Shown piece after piece: positions 46,130 to 55,393 of a DNA stretch of 64,000 bases. The position numbers and the translations under genes are program-made. Each line of letters begins with the position of its first letter. The stretch's first letter is position 1. Origin of the DNA: Clostridium sp. BJN0013 (lineage in GTDB: Bacteria > Bacillota > Clostridia > Clostridiales > Clostridiaceae); NCBI RefSeq assembly GCF_040939125.1, contig NZ_CP162495.1, forward strand, positions 868,001 through 932,000. The letters are read 5' to 3'. The notes under the pieces were generated by a model that saw nothing but the letters and a program-made list of their open reading frames with translations, searched no databases and was not told where the DNA came from.

Positions 46130-48526
46130 ATGCTTCAAAATAACAATGGGAAAGTTATAAATCATCTGGCAGTAAGCAGCCTTAAGAGTAATAAAATGCG
46201 TAATTTTTTTATTGCATTTACAGTGGTACTGTCTGTGAGTTTATTAGCGGTTATGGGGCTTTTCTATTCAGCTTTGAGGGAAAGTGATAAAAAAGCAGTG
46301 GCAAAGGTTCAGCATGTTATATATGAAGGTGTAAATAAAGAACAGTTTGAATCACTTAAAAAAGATAAACGTATAGAATATGCCGCTCTTTACAAACAGG
46401 GACAGAGTTTTGAAATGGAGGGACATATGATCCGCCCTGTTTATTTTGATGGCAATTCTAAAAAGATTGAGACTATAAAATTATCTGATGGAAAACTGCC
46501 GCAGAAGGAAAATGAAATTGTTGTAGATAAATCCTACATGAGAGAGACAAAAAGGAAAGCAGAGCTTGGAGAAACTATTTCTTTTACTTTTTTAGATGGA
46601 ACTACTGAAAAGTTTGTTATTTCAGGTTATACGGACAGTAGGGTAAATTTGGGAGCATATCCTGTATTATTTTCAAAGGAGTATGCTGAAAAAGGGGAGC
46701 AATTTAAAAATGTACCCTATGGTGCTCTTGTCCGTATAAATGGCGCAGAAAAGATGTCAAAAGATCAATTTATTGAAGTTATTCATTCCATTGGACAGGA
46801 TTATGGAATTGAACGTAAATATATAAATGAGAATAATTCCTTTGCCAATATGCTGTCCATGAATTTCCAGGATGGTATGGTTATCATTGGTATAGGCATT
46901 GGTATTTTACTGGTAAGTGTTTTAGTTATCTACAGTATATTTTATATTTCTGTTGTAAGCCGCACACGACAGTTTGGACAGTTTCGTACCCTAGGCATGA
47001 CCGGGAGACAAATCCGTAAAATGGTAAATAGAGAAGGACTTATTCTCTGTGCAGTTGGTATACCTATAGGACTTGTTATAGGGGGAATAATTGCATATTT
47101 TTTAAAACCGGAGGGTTGGAACTGGATTAATTCTGCATTCATTGCTGTAATTGTAGCTGCAGCAGATATTATAACACTGCTTTTTTCTATTCACAAACCG
47201 GCAAAGCTGGCATCAACCGTATCTCCACTGGAAGCTTCTAAATTTTCCTTTTATTCCGGTGGAAAAAAAGAAACCTCAAAGCTCCATAGAAGAATTACTC
47301 CAATGAATCTTGCACTTATGAATTCTATACGAAACCGGAAAAAGACATTTTTGACAATGCTGTCTCTTGGCATAGGTGGAGTATTGTTTTTAATGGCAGC
47401 CACTTTTATAGTTTCTATCAATAAAGACGAGTATTCAAGACAGACAGCATTTTATTTTGGAGAGTATTTAATTGAGTTTTCCTACAATAAAGTTGAGACT
47501 TCAGAGCATGGATATAGTGATATTCAAATAAATAACCCATTAAATGAAAAGCTGAAGGAAAAGATAAAAGCTGTTCCAGGGGTAAAGGGGATTAAGAGTT
47601 TTAAGCAGGTAAATATCCAGTATGAATACAATAATGAAAAAGCAGGGGACTATTTAACACCATTTACTAGGGATAAGATATCATTACTGAAAAAACTCTT
47701 GAGTGAAGGAGATTTTGATTATGATAAAATGATAAAAAATAATGAAATTTTAGTAATAGCCAATGATGGTGTAAAAGAGCTTTACGGATGGAAATTTAAG
47801 GCTGGAGACAAGATAAAGATACATTACTATAATGGAAAGCCCATGGAAAAGGAATTTAAAATTGCAGCATGTATAGATGATTATGTATCCTACAAGGATT
47901 TGGAGGGAGACTGGGGATACTTTCTCATTCCTGATGAAGCGCTTAACAAGCTTATGAACAATATGAACCTTACTATTGGATTTATAGTATCTGCTTCTGA
48001 TTTTAAAAAAGAGGGAGAGCAAATTGAGAAGAATCTCAATAAAATAGTGGATGAAAATTCTCTTTTAAGTATGGATACATTGAGAGAGAGGATGGAACAG
48101 GATGAGAATAGCTTTAGTATTATGTATGGAGTTATTCTGGGACTGGCTGCATTTATAGTGTGTTTTAGTTTTATTAATCTTATAAATACTTTGATTATGA
48201 ATATTTTAACTCGAAGGCAGGAACTTGCCATGATGCAATCTATCGGCATGAGCAGCAGACAACTAGCTGTAATGCTGCATAGTGAAGGAATTATCCTGGC
48301 AATAGGTAATATTTTTATAACACTAGTGTTAGGTACAAGCCTTGGATATTTGCTGATACAGGCAATGAGAGATATAGGGACTGAGTATTTCCATTACCAC
48401 TTTCCAGTCTGGTACTTATTGGGGTATATCCTGATAATTTTGCTTTTGCCTATGGTAATTTCCGGAGTGCAGATTCACTTTTTTAAGAAAGATTCTCTGG
48501 TAGATAGGTTGAGAGAGCAGGAATAA
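46130..48526 (+). CDS. ABC exporter permease with two FtsX domains
   Basis: 798 residues. N-terminal span at about 25-47, an outside domain of about 190 residues, three spans at about 243-350 (FtsX 1: VVSRTRQFGQFRTLGMTGRQ). A further span follows at about 408-430, a second outside domain of about 220 residues, and three spans at the C-terminus (FtsX 2: ILTRRQELAMMQSIGMSSRQ). This two-FtsX layout is common in peptide-antibiotic transporters of Firmicutes; it differs from BceB proper (about 650 residues). Start ATG follows GGGAGGTGTGATGG. Confidence 0.9.
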   Translation: MLQNNNGKVINHLAVSSLKSNKMRNFFIAFTVVLSVSLLAVMGLFYSALRESDKKAVAKVQHVIYEGVNKEQFESLKKDKRIEYAALYKQGQSFEMEGHMIRPVYFDGNSKKIETIKLSDGKLPQKENEIVVDKSYMRETKRKAELGETISFTFLDGTTEKFVISGYTDSRVNLGAYPVLFSKEYAEKGEQFKNVPYGALVRINGAEKMSKDQFIEVIHSIGQDYGIERKYINENNSFANMLSMNFQDGMVIIGIGIGILLVSVLVIYSIFYISVVSRTRQFGQFRTLGMTGRQIRKMVNREGLILCAVGIPIGLVIGGIIAYFLKPEGWNWINSAFIAVIVAAADIITLLFSIHKPAKLASTVSPLEASKFSFYSGGKKETSKLHRRITPMNLALMNSIRNRKKTFLTMLSLGIGGVLFLMAATFIVSINKDEYSRQTAFYFGEYLIEFSYNKVETSEHGYSDIQINNPLNEKLKEKIKAVPGVKGIKSFKQVNIQYEYNNEKAGDYLTPFTRDKISLLKKLLSEGDFDYDKMIKNNEILVIANDGVKELYGWKFKAGDKIKIHYYNGKPMEKEFKIAACIDDYVSYKDLEGDWGYFLIPDEALNKLMNNMNLTIGFIVSASDFKKEGEQIEKNLNKIVDENSLLSMDTLRERMEQDENSFSIMYGVILGLAAFIVCFSFINLINTLIMNILTRRQELAMMQSIGMSSRQLAVMLHSEGIILAIGNIFITLVLGTSLGYLLIQAMRDIGTEYFHYHFPVWYLLGYILIILLLPMVISGVQIHFFKKDSLVDRLREQE

Positions 48527-48635
48527 GTTCTTCCCCTAAAGGATAACATATTCTAAGTGCTAAAAGACACTAAGAATACTGTTAATAAGATTCAGATGGA
48601 AAAAAGCATTCCTCATGAGCAAACTCCGCCTGAAC

Positions 48636-49778
48636 CTAAGAATTGCTTGATGTATCGGTAGGGGTTCTAACAAATAATCCACACAGTCCTATTCCTGCGA
48701 ATAATAGAAAGCCGAAAGCATAGGATGCTAAATCAATGATTGCTCCTGCTATAAGTGAGCCGAAGGACTGACCTATACCCAAAAGCAGAAAACCCAGGCT
48801 CACTCCTAAAAAAGGTGCTTCCACAAACAGTTTTACACTCCAAACAATGAAGACACCGGTTATAAAAATATAAGAAATACCAAATAAGAGTGCAGAACAA
48901 TAAATGCTTATGGTTGAGGGAATTGTAATTAAGCATATTGAAGCCAACAAGACAAGGAGAACACCTCGATAGGAAGTCGCTAACCCAAACTGTCTAATAA
49001 AATTGCCTGCAACTCCTCCCAAAATCCCTGCAATTCCCATCAGAATCCAAAAGAACATACTTTCCATTGTGCTCATGCCATACTCTGTCGTTAAAAAGCT
49101 TCTGGAAAAGGTCCAATAAATAGAAGAACTGATGCCTGTAATAAATGCAGCAATGAATAAATGAATGCTTCTTTTCCATGAAATATTCCATCTATTCTTT
49201 CTTTCTATAGGTAGGCCAGATTGTTTAAATTGTAGGTCTGTTTTTGGGATGCTGCGGCGATTCCATAGTATAACAATGAAGCTAATAGCAGCAAAGAATA
49301 TATAGGCTAGCCTCCAATAGTTACTGAAAAATAGTGCCAGTGGTCCTGATATGATTAAACCAAAGCTAGTACCAGTATTAATCCATGTATTTCCCTTATC
49401 CCGTTCCTCTGGCTTCAAATTAACTGCAGCAATTTTGCTGAATGCAGGGGAGGACAGGCCACTCCCTATGCCGGCAATAAATGTACTGATTGATAGCATA
49501 TGTAGATTCTGAGAAAGTGCAATACAAAGTGTTCCAACTACAGCACTGAAACCAGAAATTTGGATACTGTTATATGCTCCTGCCCGATTAATTAATAATG
49601 AGGAAAACACTAAAGTTAGGCAGTATGCTATATAAGCAAAGGAACTGGGCACTCCGGCCTGCATTTCTGACAGCTTAAGTGAGTTTGAGATATCTGGCAG
49701 GAATAGACCATAACTGAATCTGGCAAAGGCATAGGTTACACCAATCATTGCAATACCAGGAAATACAATTTTCTTCAC
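48636..49778 (-). CDS. MFS transporter (YbfB/YjiJ-like)
   Basis: 380 residues with 12 predicted spans. MIGVTYAFARFSYGLFLPDI, with the FARFSYGLFLP motif, and LSEMQAGVPSSFAYIAYCL are typical of YbfB/YjiJ MFS proteins, some of which export drugs or small metabolites. The GTG start has GGAGGGATTATT upstream. The gene follows a TetR-type regulator on the same strand, and the promoter holds an operator-like palindrome. Confidence 0.88.
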   Translation of the reverse strand: MKKIVFPGIAMIGVTYAFARFSYGLFLPDISNSLKLSEMQAGVPSSFAYIAYCLTLVFSSLLINRAGAYNSIQISGFSAVVGTLCIALSQNLHMLSISTFIAGIGSGLSSPAFSKIAAVNLKPEERDKGNTWINTGTSFGLIISGPLALFFSNYWRLAYIFFAAISFIVILWNRRSIPKTDLQFKQSGLPIERKNRWNISWKRSIHLFIAAFITGISSSIYWTFSRSFLTTEYGMSTMESMFFWILMGIAGILGGVAGNFIRQFGLATSYRGVLLVLLASICLITIPSTISIYCSALLFGISYIFITGVFIVWSVKLFVEAPFLGVSLGFLLLGIGQSFGSLIAGAIIDLASYAFGFLLFAGIGLCGLFVRTPTDTSSNS

Positions 49779-49792
49779 AATAATCCCTCCTA

Positions 49793-49810
49793 TATAGAAC
49801 GTTCACTATA
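49793..49810. promoter_or_regulatory. TetR-type operator upstream of the MFS gene
   Basis: TATAGAACGTTCACTATA is a near-palindrome around GAACGTTC. A related TGTAGAACGTTTATTCTA lies at 50380-50397 before the TetR gene. Confidence 0.7.
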
Positions 49811-49850
49811 TTTTTATTAAAAATAAAAAGCCTCATATAGAAATGTATGG

Positions 49851-50366
49851 TTAGATAAGTTTGGACAGTTCGATTAACTGTTTCCCCACTTTTTCCATAT
49901 CTTCTGTTTCTGCCAATGCTGTTGCTCCTTCGAACAGGATCATTAATTTAAGTGCAACTGATTCATTTAAACCATACTGGCAAAGCTTATACAGCAAATG
50001 CTGCTTGTGCTGATTTACAAACTGTACTATCTCATTACTGGGATCTGCTCCGAATTCCTCTTTTGCCCGTAGGAACATGCACCCTTTTGCACTATATTTC
50101 TTCAGCCATTGAAAATGAGCATTTGCTAATTCCACAACCGGTTTTTCAGTATGAGAAATACCGGAAGCCAGATATGAAAAATATCTTTTTTCTCTTCTTT
50201 TTAATACTTCCATAATTAAATCTTCTTTGGAAGCAAAGTGGTTATATAATGTCATGACAGCCACATTTGCTTCATTGATCACTCGTTTTAGTCCGATTGA
50301 ATGGAAGCTGTGCTCATAAAACAGTATTTCCGCTTTATTTAATAAATCTTCCTTCTTTGAACTCAT
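49851..50366 (-). CDS. TetR/AcrR family transcriptional regulator
   Basis: 171 residues, short for the family. The N-terminal helix-turn-helix has KAEILFYEHSFHSIGLKRVI and NEANVAVMTLYNHFASKEDL. The C-terminal ligand domain contains FLRAKEEFGADPSNE, typical of the YxaF/LmrA-like subgroup. It likely represses itself and the MFS gene 72 bp downstream through the AGAACGTTY operators. Start ATG has AGGAGGATACTT upstream. Confidence 0.9.
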   Translation of the reverse strand: MSSKKEDLLNKAEILFYEHSFHSIGLKRVINEANVAVMTLYNHFASKEDLIMEVLKRREKRYFSYLASGISHTEKPVVELANAHFQWLKKYSAKGCMFLRAKEEFGADPSNEIVQFVNQHKQHLLYKLCQYGLNESVALKLMILFEGATALAETEDMEKVGKQLIELSKLI

Positions 50367-50379
50367 AAGTATCCTCCTA

Positions 50380-50397
50380 TGTAGAACGTTTATTCTA
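50380..50397. promoter_or_regulatory. TetR-type operator upstream of the TetR gene
   Basis: TGTAGAACGTTTATTCTA shares TAGAACGTT with the MFS operator, implying autoregulation. Confidence 0.68.
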
Positions 50398-50479
50398 TTT
50401 TTGATATTCTATCATGATAAATATGTATTTGTCAATTCATATTCATTCATATAATTCTATAAGTGTATTTTATAAATAT

Positions 50480-50590
50480 TTAATCAGGGTATTTTATAAA
50501 GCAATATTGCCTCAAGTCTATTTCATCTTTTGCTATAGTTTTGACTAGCTTGAAACCAAAGTGTTTATAGATTGATATATGGTTTTTCAA
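50480..50590 (-). pseudogene. C-terminal fragment of a GNAT acetyltransferase
   Basis: The minus frame reads NHISIYKHFGFKLVKTIAKD and EIDLRQYCFIKYPD before a TAA at 50480-50482. Y-x-H-F-G-F-K is the C-terminal GNAT motif. The catalytic core is absent. Confidence 0.6.
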
Positions 50591-50591
50591 T

Positions 50592-50620
50592 AAAAAAGAG
50601 CTTCATGCTCTTAAATTTTT
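50592..50620 (-). terminator. Terminator after the histidine kinase gene
   Basis: On the minus strand AAGAGC-ATGAA-GCTCTTTTTTA forms a short stem with a T-run, 15-40 bp after the kinase stop. Confidence 0.75.
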
Positions 50621-50635
50621 TCAAGTATCATCTAT

Positions 50636-51859
50636 TTAATCCATTTTAAATTTCACTGTAAATTTGGTTCTCTGAGCAGTACTCTCTACAAATATGATCC
50701 CATTATTTTTCTCAATTAATTGTTTAGTAATATACAATCCAAAGCCATGTTCACCCTTTTCTTTAGTTTTTGTAGAAAAGCCTTTATTAAAAATTTTTTC
50801 TATTATATTTTCAGGAATAACATCTCCATTATCAGCTATCTCAATACAAAAATTCATATCTTCCTCAAAAGTTATAATAGATATTTCCTTATTTTCAACA
50901 TCTGATTTATTAAAGGCTTCAAAAGCATTATCCACAAGATTACTTATAATACTTATTAATTCATCCTGTCTAATTTTTAACAAACTAAAAGGTTCATTAA
51001 TTGTTACCTTGAAATCCATGTTATTCTTTAATGCATAGCTATTCTTTATGGATAATAGTCCGTCTATGTAATCATTACCTGTATCTAAGTGCCTAAATGA
51101 TGAATGTATTGTATCTGATATTTTTCGCACATAACTATCTATCTTTTCTATGGTATCAGGCTTATTTAACAAACATAATCCCTGTATAACATTAATATGG
51201 TTGGCAAAATCATGTTTTTCCTGTCTGATTATACTAATTATTTCTTCCATATGTTTGATGTGTTTTTCCTGAATCTTATAATTGATATTTATATTTACAG
51301 CTAGTTGTTTTTCTTTTAAATTTTTGAATTTTGATATTAGAAATATAAAATAAATAATGAAAATAATAATGTTATAGCTTTGGATATTTTTTATATGAAA
51401 AATACCAAAGTTAACACAAAATATAAAGAGGGTAAATACACCTAATTCAATGATTAAATTAGCAAAGATAGCTCCTTCTTTTTCAAATAATTTCAGTTCA
51501 ATGAAATATGAGTTAAACTTAAAAATTATTGCTATAATAATTATTTGTAATATTTTGGACGATGCTACAAAAATATAAAAATACCTAGAATTTGAAATAA
51601 GTTGATTTAAATTCACATTAAATATAGGCATTTCAATAATTTGTACAAAAGATTCAGTAGCAAACATTATTGTAAAAAATAAACAAACTATAATTGCAGA
51701 ATCAAAAAGCTTTATTTTCGTAATGAAGGCAAGTAATAGAATATCAAATATTACAAGAAATAATGTGTGATAGGCTAGTGGAATATGAAATGTACTCCAA
51801 TAAGTTAAAAAAATAAACAATATAAGAAATAATCCTGTTTTAATCTTATTCTGTATTAT
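50636..51859 (-). pseudogene. agrC: AgrC-like GHKL sensor kinase, 3' part separated by an IS element
   Basis: About 407 codons. Five or six membrane spans are followed by a GHKL kinase domain: RQEKHDFANHINVIQGLCLL (phospho-His), NLVDNAFEAFNKS, and the C-terminal EKGEHGFGLYITKQLIEKN. The 5' end of the gene is at 53119-53220: across the IS the reading DKKKFI-IQNKIKTG is restored exactly. The IS end supplies an in-frame GTG (51862-51860), so the fragment might still be translated, but the first membrane helix is lost. It would bind a cyclic peptide made from the neighbouring agrD. The ATP-binding half is intact. Confidence 0.85.
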
Positions 51860-53118
51860 CACGAGTGTTGATTATCCAAAATACGTAAATAAAAAGGTAT
51901 GAAAATGAGGTCATCCTATGGTAATATTAATTTGCTGAGAAAAAATACTACTGTTTAGGAGAGTGACCTCATGAGAAATAATACCACTATATTTGATATA
52001 TTTCAAACACTTTTAAAAAAAGAAGAAGTAATTACAGTATGTGCGGTTTTAGGCTATAAGGATACATCAAGAAAATTCACAGTATATGATTTGTTTCAAT
52101 TTTTTATAGCGACAGCAACTAATGAATACAAAAGTTTTAGAGCTGGCTCAGATTTTATGAATGAAGCTGGATTAAGAGCAGTTGATTATTCCACAATTTC
52201 GAAGAAAGCAGCAAATGTAGATTATAAAATAGCTAAGAAATTATTTGAGATTCTTATAACTAAATGCAATCGTTCAACTCGAAGAATACTTAAATTACCA
52301 AAAGATTTATTAGCAGTAGATTCCACTACTATAACTGTTGGTGAAGGCAGATTGAAATGGGCAAAGTTCAAAGGTAATAAGTCAGGAATAAAGCTGCATG
52401 TGGCTCTTAATGTAAATACTTTAATGCCTCAAAAAGTCATTGAAACTACTGCAAACAAACATGATGGTCCAATAGGTGAAAAACTTATTAATACAGATTG
52501 TATCTTGGTAGAAGATAGAGCTTATGGGAAACATAAGAGATATGATATGTTTAAATCTATAAAACAAGCATTTGTCATAAGAATCAAAGACAATATAACT
52601 CTAAGTTATCCAAAAAACATAAAAAGTTTAAGAACTGAAAATTCTAATATAATCAAGGATGTTACTTGTTATCTTGGAGAAGGCTCTTCTAAAACTGAAA
52701 ATAGATTTAGAGGTGTTCAATTTACTGACTTCTATGGAAAATCCATAAGGGTATGTACTAACTTAATGGCTATTACACCTGAAAAAATTGCAGATATCTA
52801 TAAAGAAAGATGGAAAGTTGAAAGCTTTTTTAGATTTATAAAGCAAAATTTGAATGTTAAAAGATTGTTTGGAACAAGTGAAAATGCAGTTTACAATCAA
52901 CTTTTTATAGCTTTAATTGCGTATGTATTACTTCATTTTTCTTATGTTAATGTGTCTCAAAATTTCAAATTTGTTAAGTTATCATTTTGTGAGTTTGTTA
53001 GAAAACTTCTTAATTCTACACTTCAAGACGAAGTTCAAGTATGCATTGACTTATTATTTAAAAATATCAATAATTATCAAATTTGTTTATGGTGAAAAAT
53101 GGTTAATCAACACGTGTG
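51860..53118 (+). mobile_element. IS4-family insertion sequence with 9-bp target duplication
   Basis: 1259 bp. Ends CACGAGTGTTGATTATCCA (left) and, inverted, CACACGTGTTGATTAACCA (right) are imperfect inverted repeats. The flanking CTGTATTAT is present at 51851-51859 and 53119-53127, a direct target duplication. One transposase gene fills the element. It looks intact, so the insertion is probably recent, unlike the other elements in the window. Confidence 0.9.
51971..53095 (+). CDS. IS4-family transposase
   Basis: 374 residues. DDE features: LLAVDSTTITVGEG (first Asp), CILVEDRAYGKHKRY (second Asp) and the Y-x2-R-x3-E-x6-K signature in YKERWKVESFFRFIKQNLN. Helix-rich N-terminus (MRNNTTIFDIFQTLLKKEEV). 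The ATG follows AGGAGAGTGACCTC. Full length and without disruptions, so it is likely active. Confidence 0.93.
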   Translation: MRNNTTIFDIFQTLLKKEEVITVCAVLGYKDTSRKFTVYDLFQFFIATATNEYKSFRAGSDFMNEAGLRAVDYSTISKKAANVDYKIAKKLFEILITKCNRSTRRILKLPKDLLAVDSTTITVGEGRLKWAKFKGNKSGIKLHVALNVNTLMPQKVIETTANKHDGPIGEKLINTDCILVEDRAYGKHKRYDMFKSIKQAFVIRIKDNITLSYPKNIKSLRTENSNIIKDVTCYLGEGSSKTENRFRGVQFTDFYGKSIRVCTNLMAITPEKIADIYKERWKVESFFRFIKQNLNVKRLFGTSENAVYNQLFIALIAYVLLHFSYVNVSQNFKFVKLSFCEFVRKLLNSTLQDEVQVCIDLLFKNINNYQICLW

Positions 53119-53220
53119 CTGTATTATAAACTTTTTTTTATCATATAATGATTCAAAAACTACTAAAAGAAGTAATGCTTCTATAATGTCTATTATTACT
53201 TCTCTTATAACATCAATCAA
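53119..53220 (-). pseudogene. agrC: AgrC-like sensor kinase, 5' part upstream of the IS element
   Basis: TTG 53220, with AAAGGAG 8 bp upstream, opens IDVIREVIIDIIEALLLLVV and FESLYDKKKFI, the first membrane helix of an AgrC-type kinase. The IS4-family element follows at the CTGTATTAT duplication. An ATG at 53238 is in frame but lies at the ribosome site. The remaining gene is at 50636-51859. Confidence 0.85.
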
Positions 53221-53334
53221 TATAGCATCTCCTTTCATTTTAGAGCTTTTTATGAATGTTATAGATTAAAAATTAATGTTTTTATATTCTTTATAAGAAC
53301 TTTTAATCACAACATTTATAAAAAGCTTAATTAA

Positions 53335-53477
53335 TTATTTTAAGAGTTCATCGGGACACTTTGGTTGATAACCACTGAATGTACAGGTTGGAACTATAAC
53401 TATTGTTGCTAGGAACAAAGATAAAGAACCTAATATTTTCATACTTTTGTTAAATAAATTTTTTTTGAAAATTTCAT
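53335..53477 (-). pseudogene. agrD: AgrD-like cyclic-lactone autoinducer prepeptide, frameshifted in an A8 run
   Basis: The C-terminal frame gives MKILGSLSLFLATIVIVPT and CTFSGYQPKCPDELLK. A hydrophobic helix, a Cys-starting core (C-T-F-S-G-Y) and the tail QPKCPDELLK match clostridial AgrD. The well-placed start, ATG 53477 after TTAGGAGGATATAAAAA, is out of frame by one base at an A8 run (53461-53468). With one more A the product would be MKFSKKNLFNKSMKIL and onwards, about 47 residues. Internal ATG 53442 gives 35 residues. AgrB is not found in the window. Confidence 0.8.
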
Positions 53478-53576
53478 TTTTTATATCCTCCTAACTAAAA
53501 CGTTTTAATTTATAAATTCTACAATACTTTAAATTTTCCTGCTATATTTTACAAAAAAAAATAAAACTCAAAAAAA

Positions 53577-53735
53577 TTAAGTTTTATTTTCCGAATAGCT
53601 TGAATCAAGTCTATAATAAGCAAGAATAAGCTTGTCTAACTCTTGACTTACAGCTAATATTTCATCACTAGTAAATTCACCTGAATCTAACATATTATTT
53701 AGTTTATCTCTTATTTTTTCTAATATTTCTTTCAT
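53577..53735 (-). CDS. Spo0E-like aspartyl-phosphate phosphatase
   Basis: 52 residues. MKEILEKIRDKLNNMLDSGE then EILAVSQELDKLILAYYR gives the SQxLDxLIxxYY Spo0E signature. Start ATG 53735 with AGGGATG about 10 bp upstream. It lies directly upstream of the agrD locus on the same strand and could affect Spo0A-P. A paralogue sits at 29708-29869. Confidence 0.82.
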   Translation of the reverse strand: MKEILEKIRDKLNNMLDSGEFTSDEILAVSQELDKLILAYYRLDSSYSENKT

Positions 53736-53910
53736 GTAATTTACATCCCTACTAATTTATTATTAATTTACAATAACTTAGATATTATATTATAAAGATA
53801 TAAATTATTCAAGATAATTTTTGGATATATATCAAAAATATGTAAATATTTCTAAATAAGAATCGATGATATAAAAGATAATATGATATAATATTATCAA
53901 GAGAATAAAA

Positions 53911-53993
53911 TGTTTTTAGCTAGTTACCCTCCAGTATTTTATCTCTTTCAAAGAGGTCGTTTCGGTTAATTTGACAGCAGAGACCAGCTATGA
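53911..53993 (+). promoter_or_regulatory. Second copy of the structured leader element, orphan
   Basis: Shares ACCCTCCAG-TTTTATCTCT, AAAGAGGTCG and GACAGCAGAG with 29294-29373. The outer stem is TAGCTAGTT (53917-53925) with GACCAGCTA (53982-53990), one mismatch plus a wobble pair. The downstream frame ATG AGA AGT CAA TAG is only four codons, so the regulated gene has been lost. Confidence 0.6.
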
Positions 53994-54104
53994 GAAGTCA
54001 ATAGATTTTATAAAAAAATTATAATATATTTATTAAACTTTAGGAAATAAAATATATATTGAGAATTTACCATTATTATAAGACGCTTCTATTTATCATT
54101 TGGT

Positions 54105-55360
54105 TCATCCTATACCAAATATTCTGTTAATTATTGAATGATGCCTCGTCTTTTTAATTTTTATCATTTGGCTATTCTGGCGTATTCCAGAAATAGCTGG
54201 CACTTTTGCCACTTTTCTTGCAGGAATATATGCTGAGACTAAAACAGTAATTAACGAGATGATTACAGAAAAAGCAATTACTACCCAAGAGAAAGAAACA
54301 TTTATATTCTTATAATCTTCTGTAATGCTAAGAATTCCGTTAACCTTAGAGAATACAATATAACTAAATATATATCCTATTATTAAACCAATTGGTAATT
54401 GAATAAGCCACAGCAAAAATCCTTCATAAAGGACAGAATACTTAATTTGTTCTGGAGTTGCTCCCAGACTTTTTAGGATGCTCAATTCTTTAATCCGGCT
54501 GTTGGCAGACAAGGAGAATGCATTATAAATAATAAGAACAAATGCACCCATAATTAGTAAAAAGAGGATCATTACTATAGCTAAAATTATAATAAACTGA
54601 GTACTTGTAGTACTTTTATCGCTAATTCCATATAAATTTAGCAACTGGGTATTATACATAACTCCATACTGTCCATATTCGTCTTTGGTTAATCCAACAG
54701 ATTCTGCAATATCAGGTAATGTCTCATATATTTTACGAGGATTTTTAAAACGCATATAAACCGTAAGTTCATCATTAGGTTGAATGTCTGCAACATTCAA
54801 ATATTCCATAGCAATATATTCTGGATAAGCTGAGATTCCAAAAAAATCCAATTTTCCAACTATTGTATAAGTCTTGGTTCCTGCCATCTTAAATGTTTCA
54901 CCTGAGTGTTTATAATTTTGCGTTAAAATTATTTTGTTATCAAGCATACGATTTCCTATAGGAAGTGTTAACTTATCACCAATTTTATATGCAGGATTGT
55001 CTGTAAAGAATAATTTTGATACGATAATTTCACCGGATTTTCTAGGAAGGCGCCCCTCTATAAGAGTATTTTTCAGATTCATGTCACTCCAAAAATTTTT
55101 ATCTGCATCTCTCATTAACAGATATGAACGTTTGGAATTAGAAAGTTCAGCAGTAACCCAATCTCCTTTAATCATCATAGTTTCGACAGATGGATTTTCT
55201 GTAATATATTTTAATTTATCACCAGATATAGAATCCCATAATTCTCCTTGCCAATAACCTGTTTTTTCAGTTGTTGATGTTACCTGTGTGTCCCATATGG
55301 AATACGTAGAGGGTGGCAATATGAGTGATACTGTGATTATGGTAATATCTATTATTTATA
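54105..55360 (-). pseudogene. FtsX-type ABC permease, truncated at both ends
   Basis: About 404 open codons from TTG 55319, with traces of the first membrane span upstream (IITVSLILPPSTYSIWDT). An outside domain of about 230 residues is followed by FIIILAIVMILFLLIMGAFV, SLSANSRIKELSILKSLGAT (coupling loop) and further spans. The sequence ends NRIFGIG-stop, where full-length relatives of about 750-800 residues continue with a second FtsX half. No ATPase gene is adjacent. It resembles the exporter at 46130 in type but not closely. Confidence 0.75.
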
Positions 55361-55393
55361 TCATTCCTTATGAAATTGGCAATATTAGATTTT

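Noticed and set aside
53736-54104. agrB gene next to agrD
   Set aside because: No membrane protease frame is present upstream or downstream of agrD within the window.
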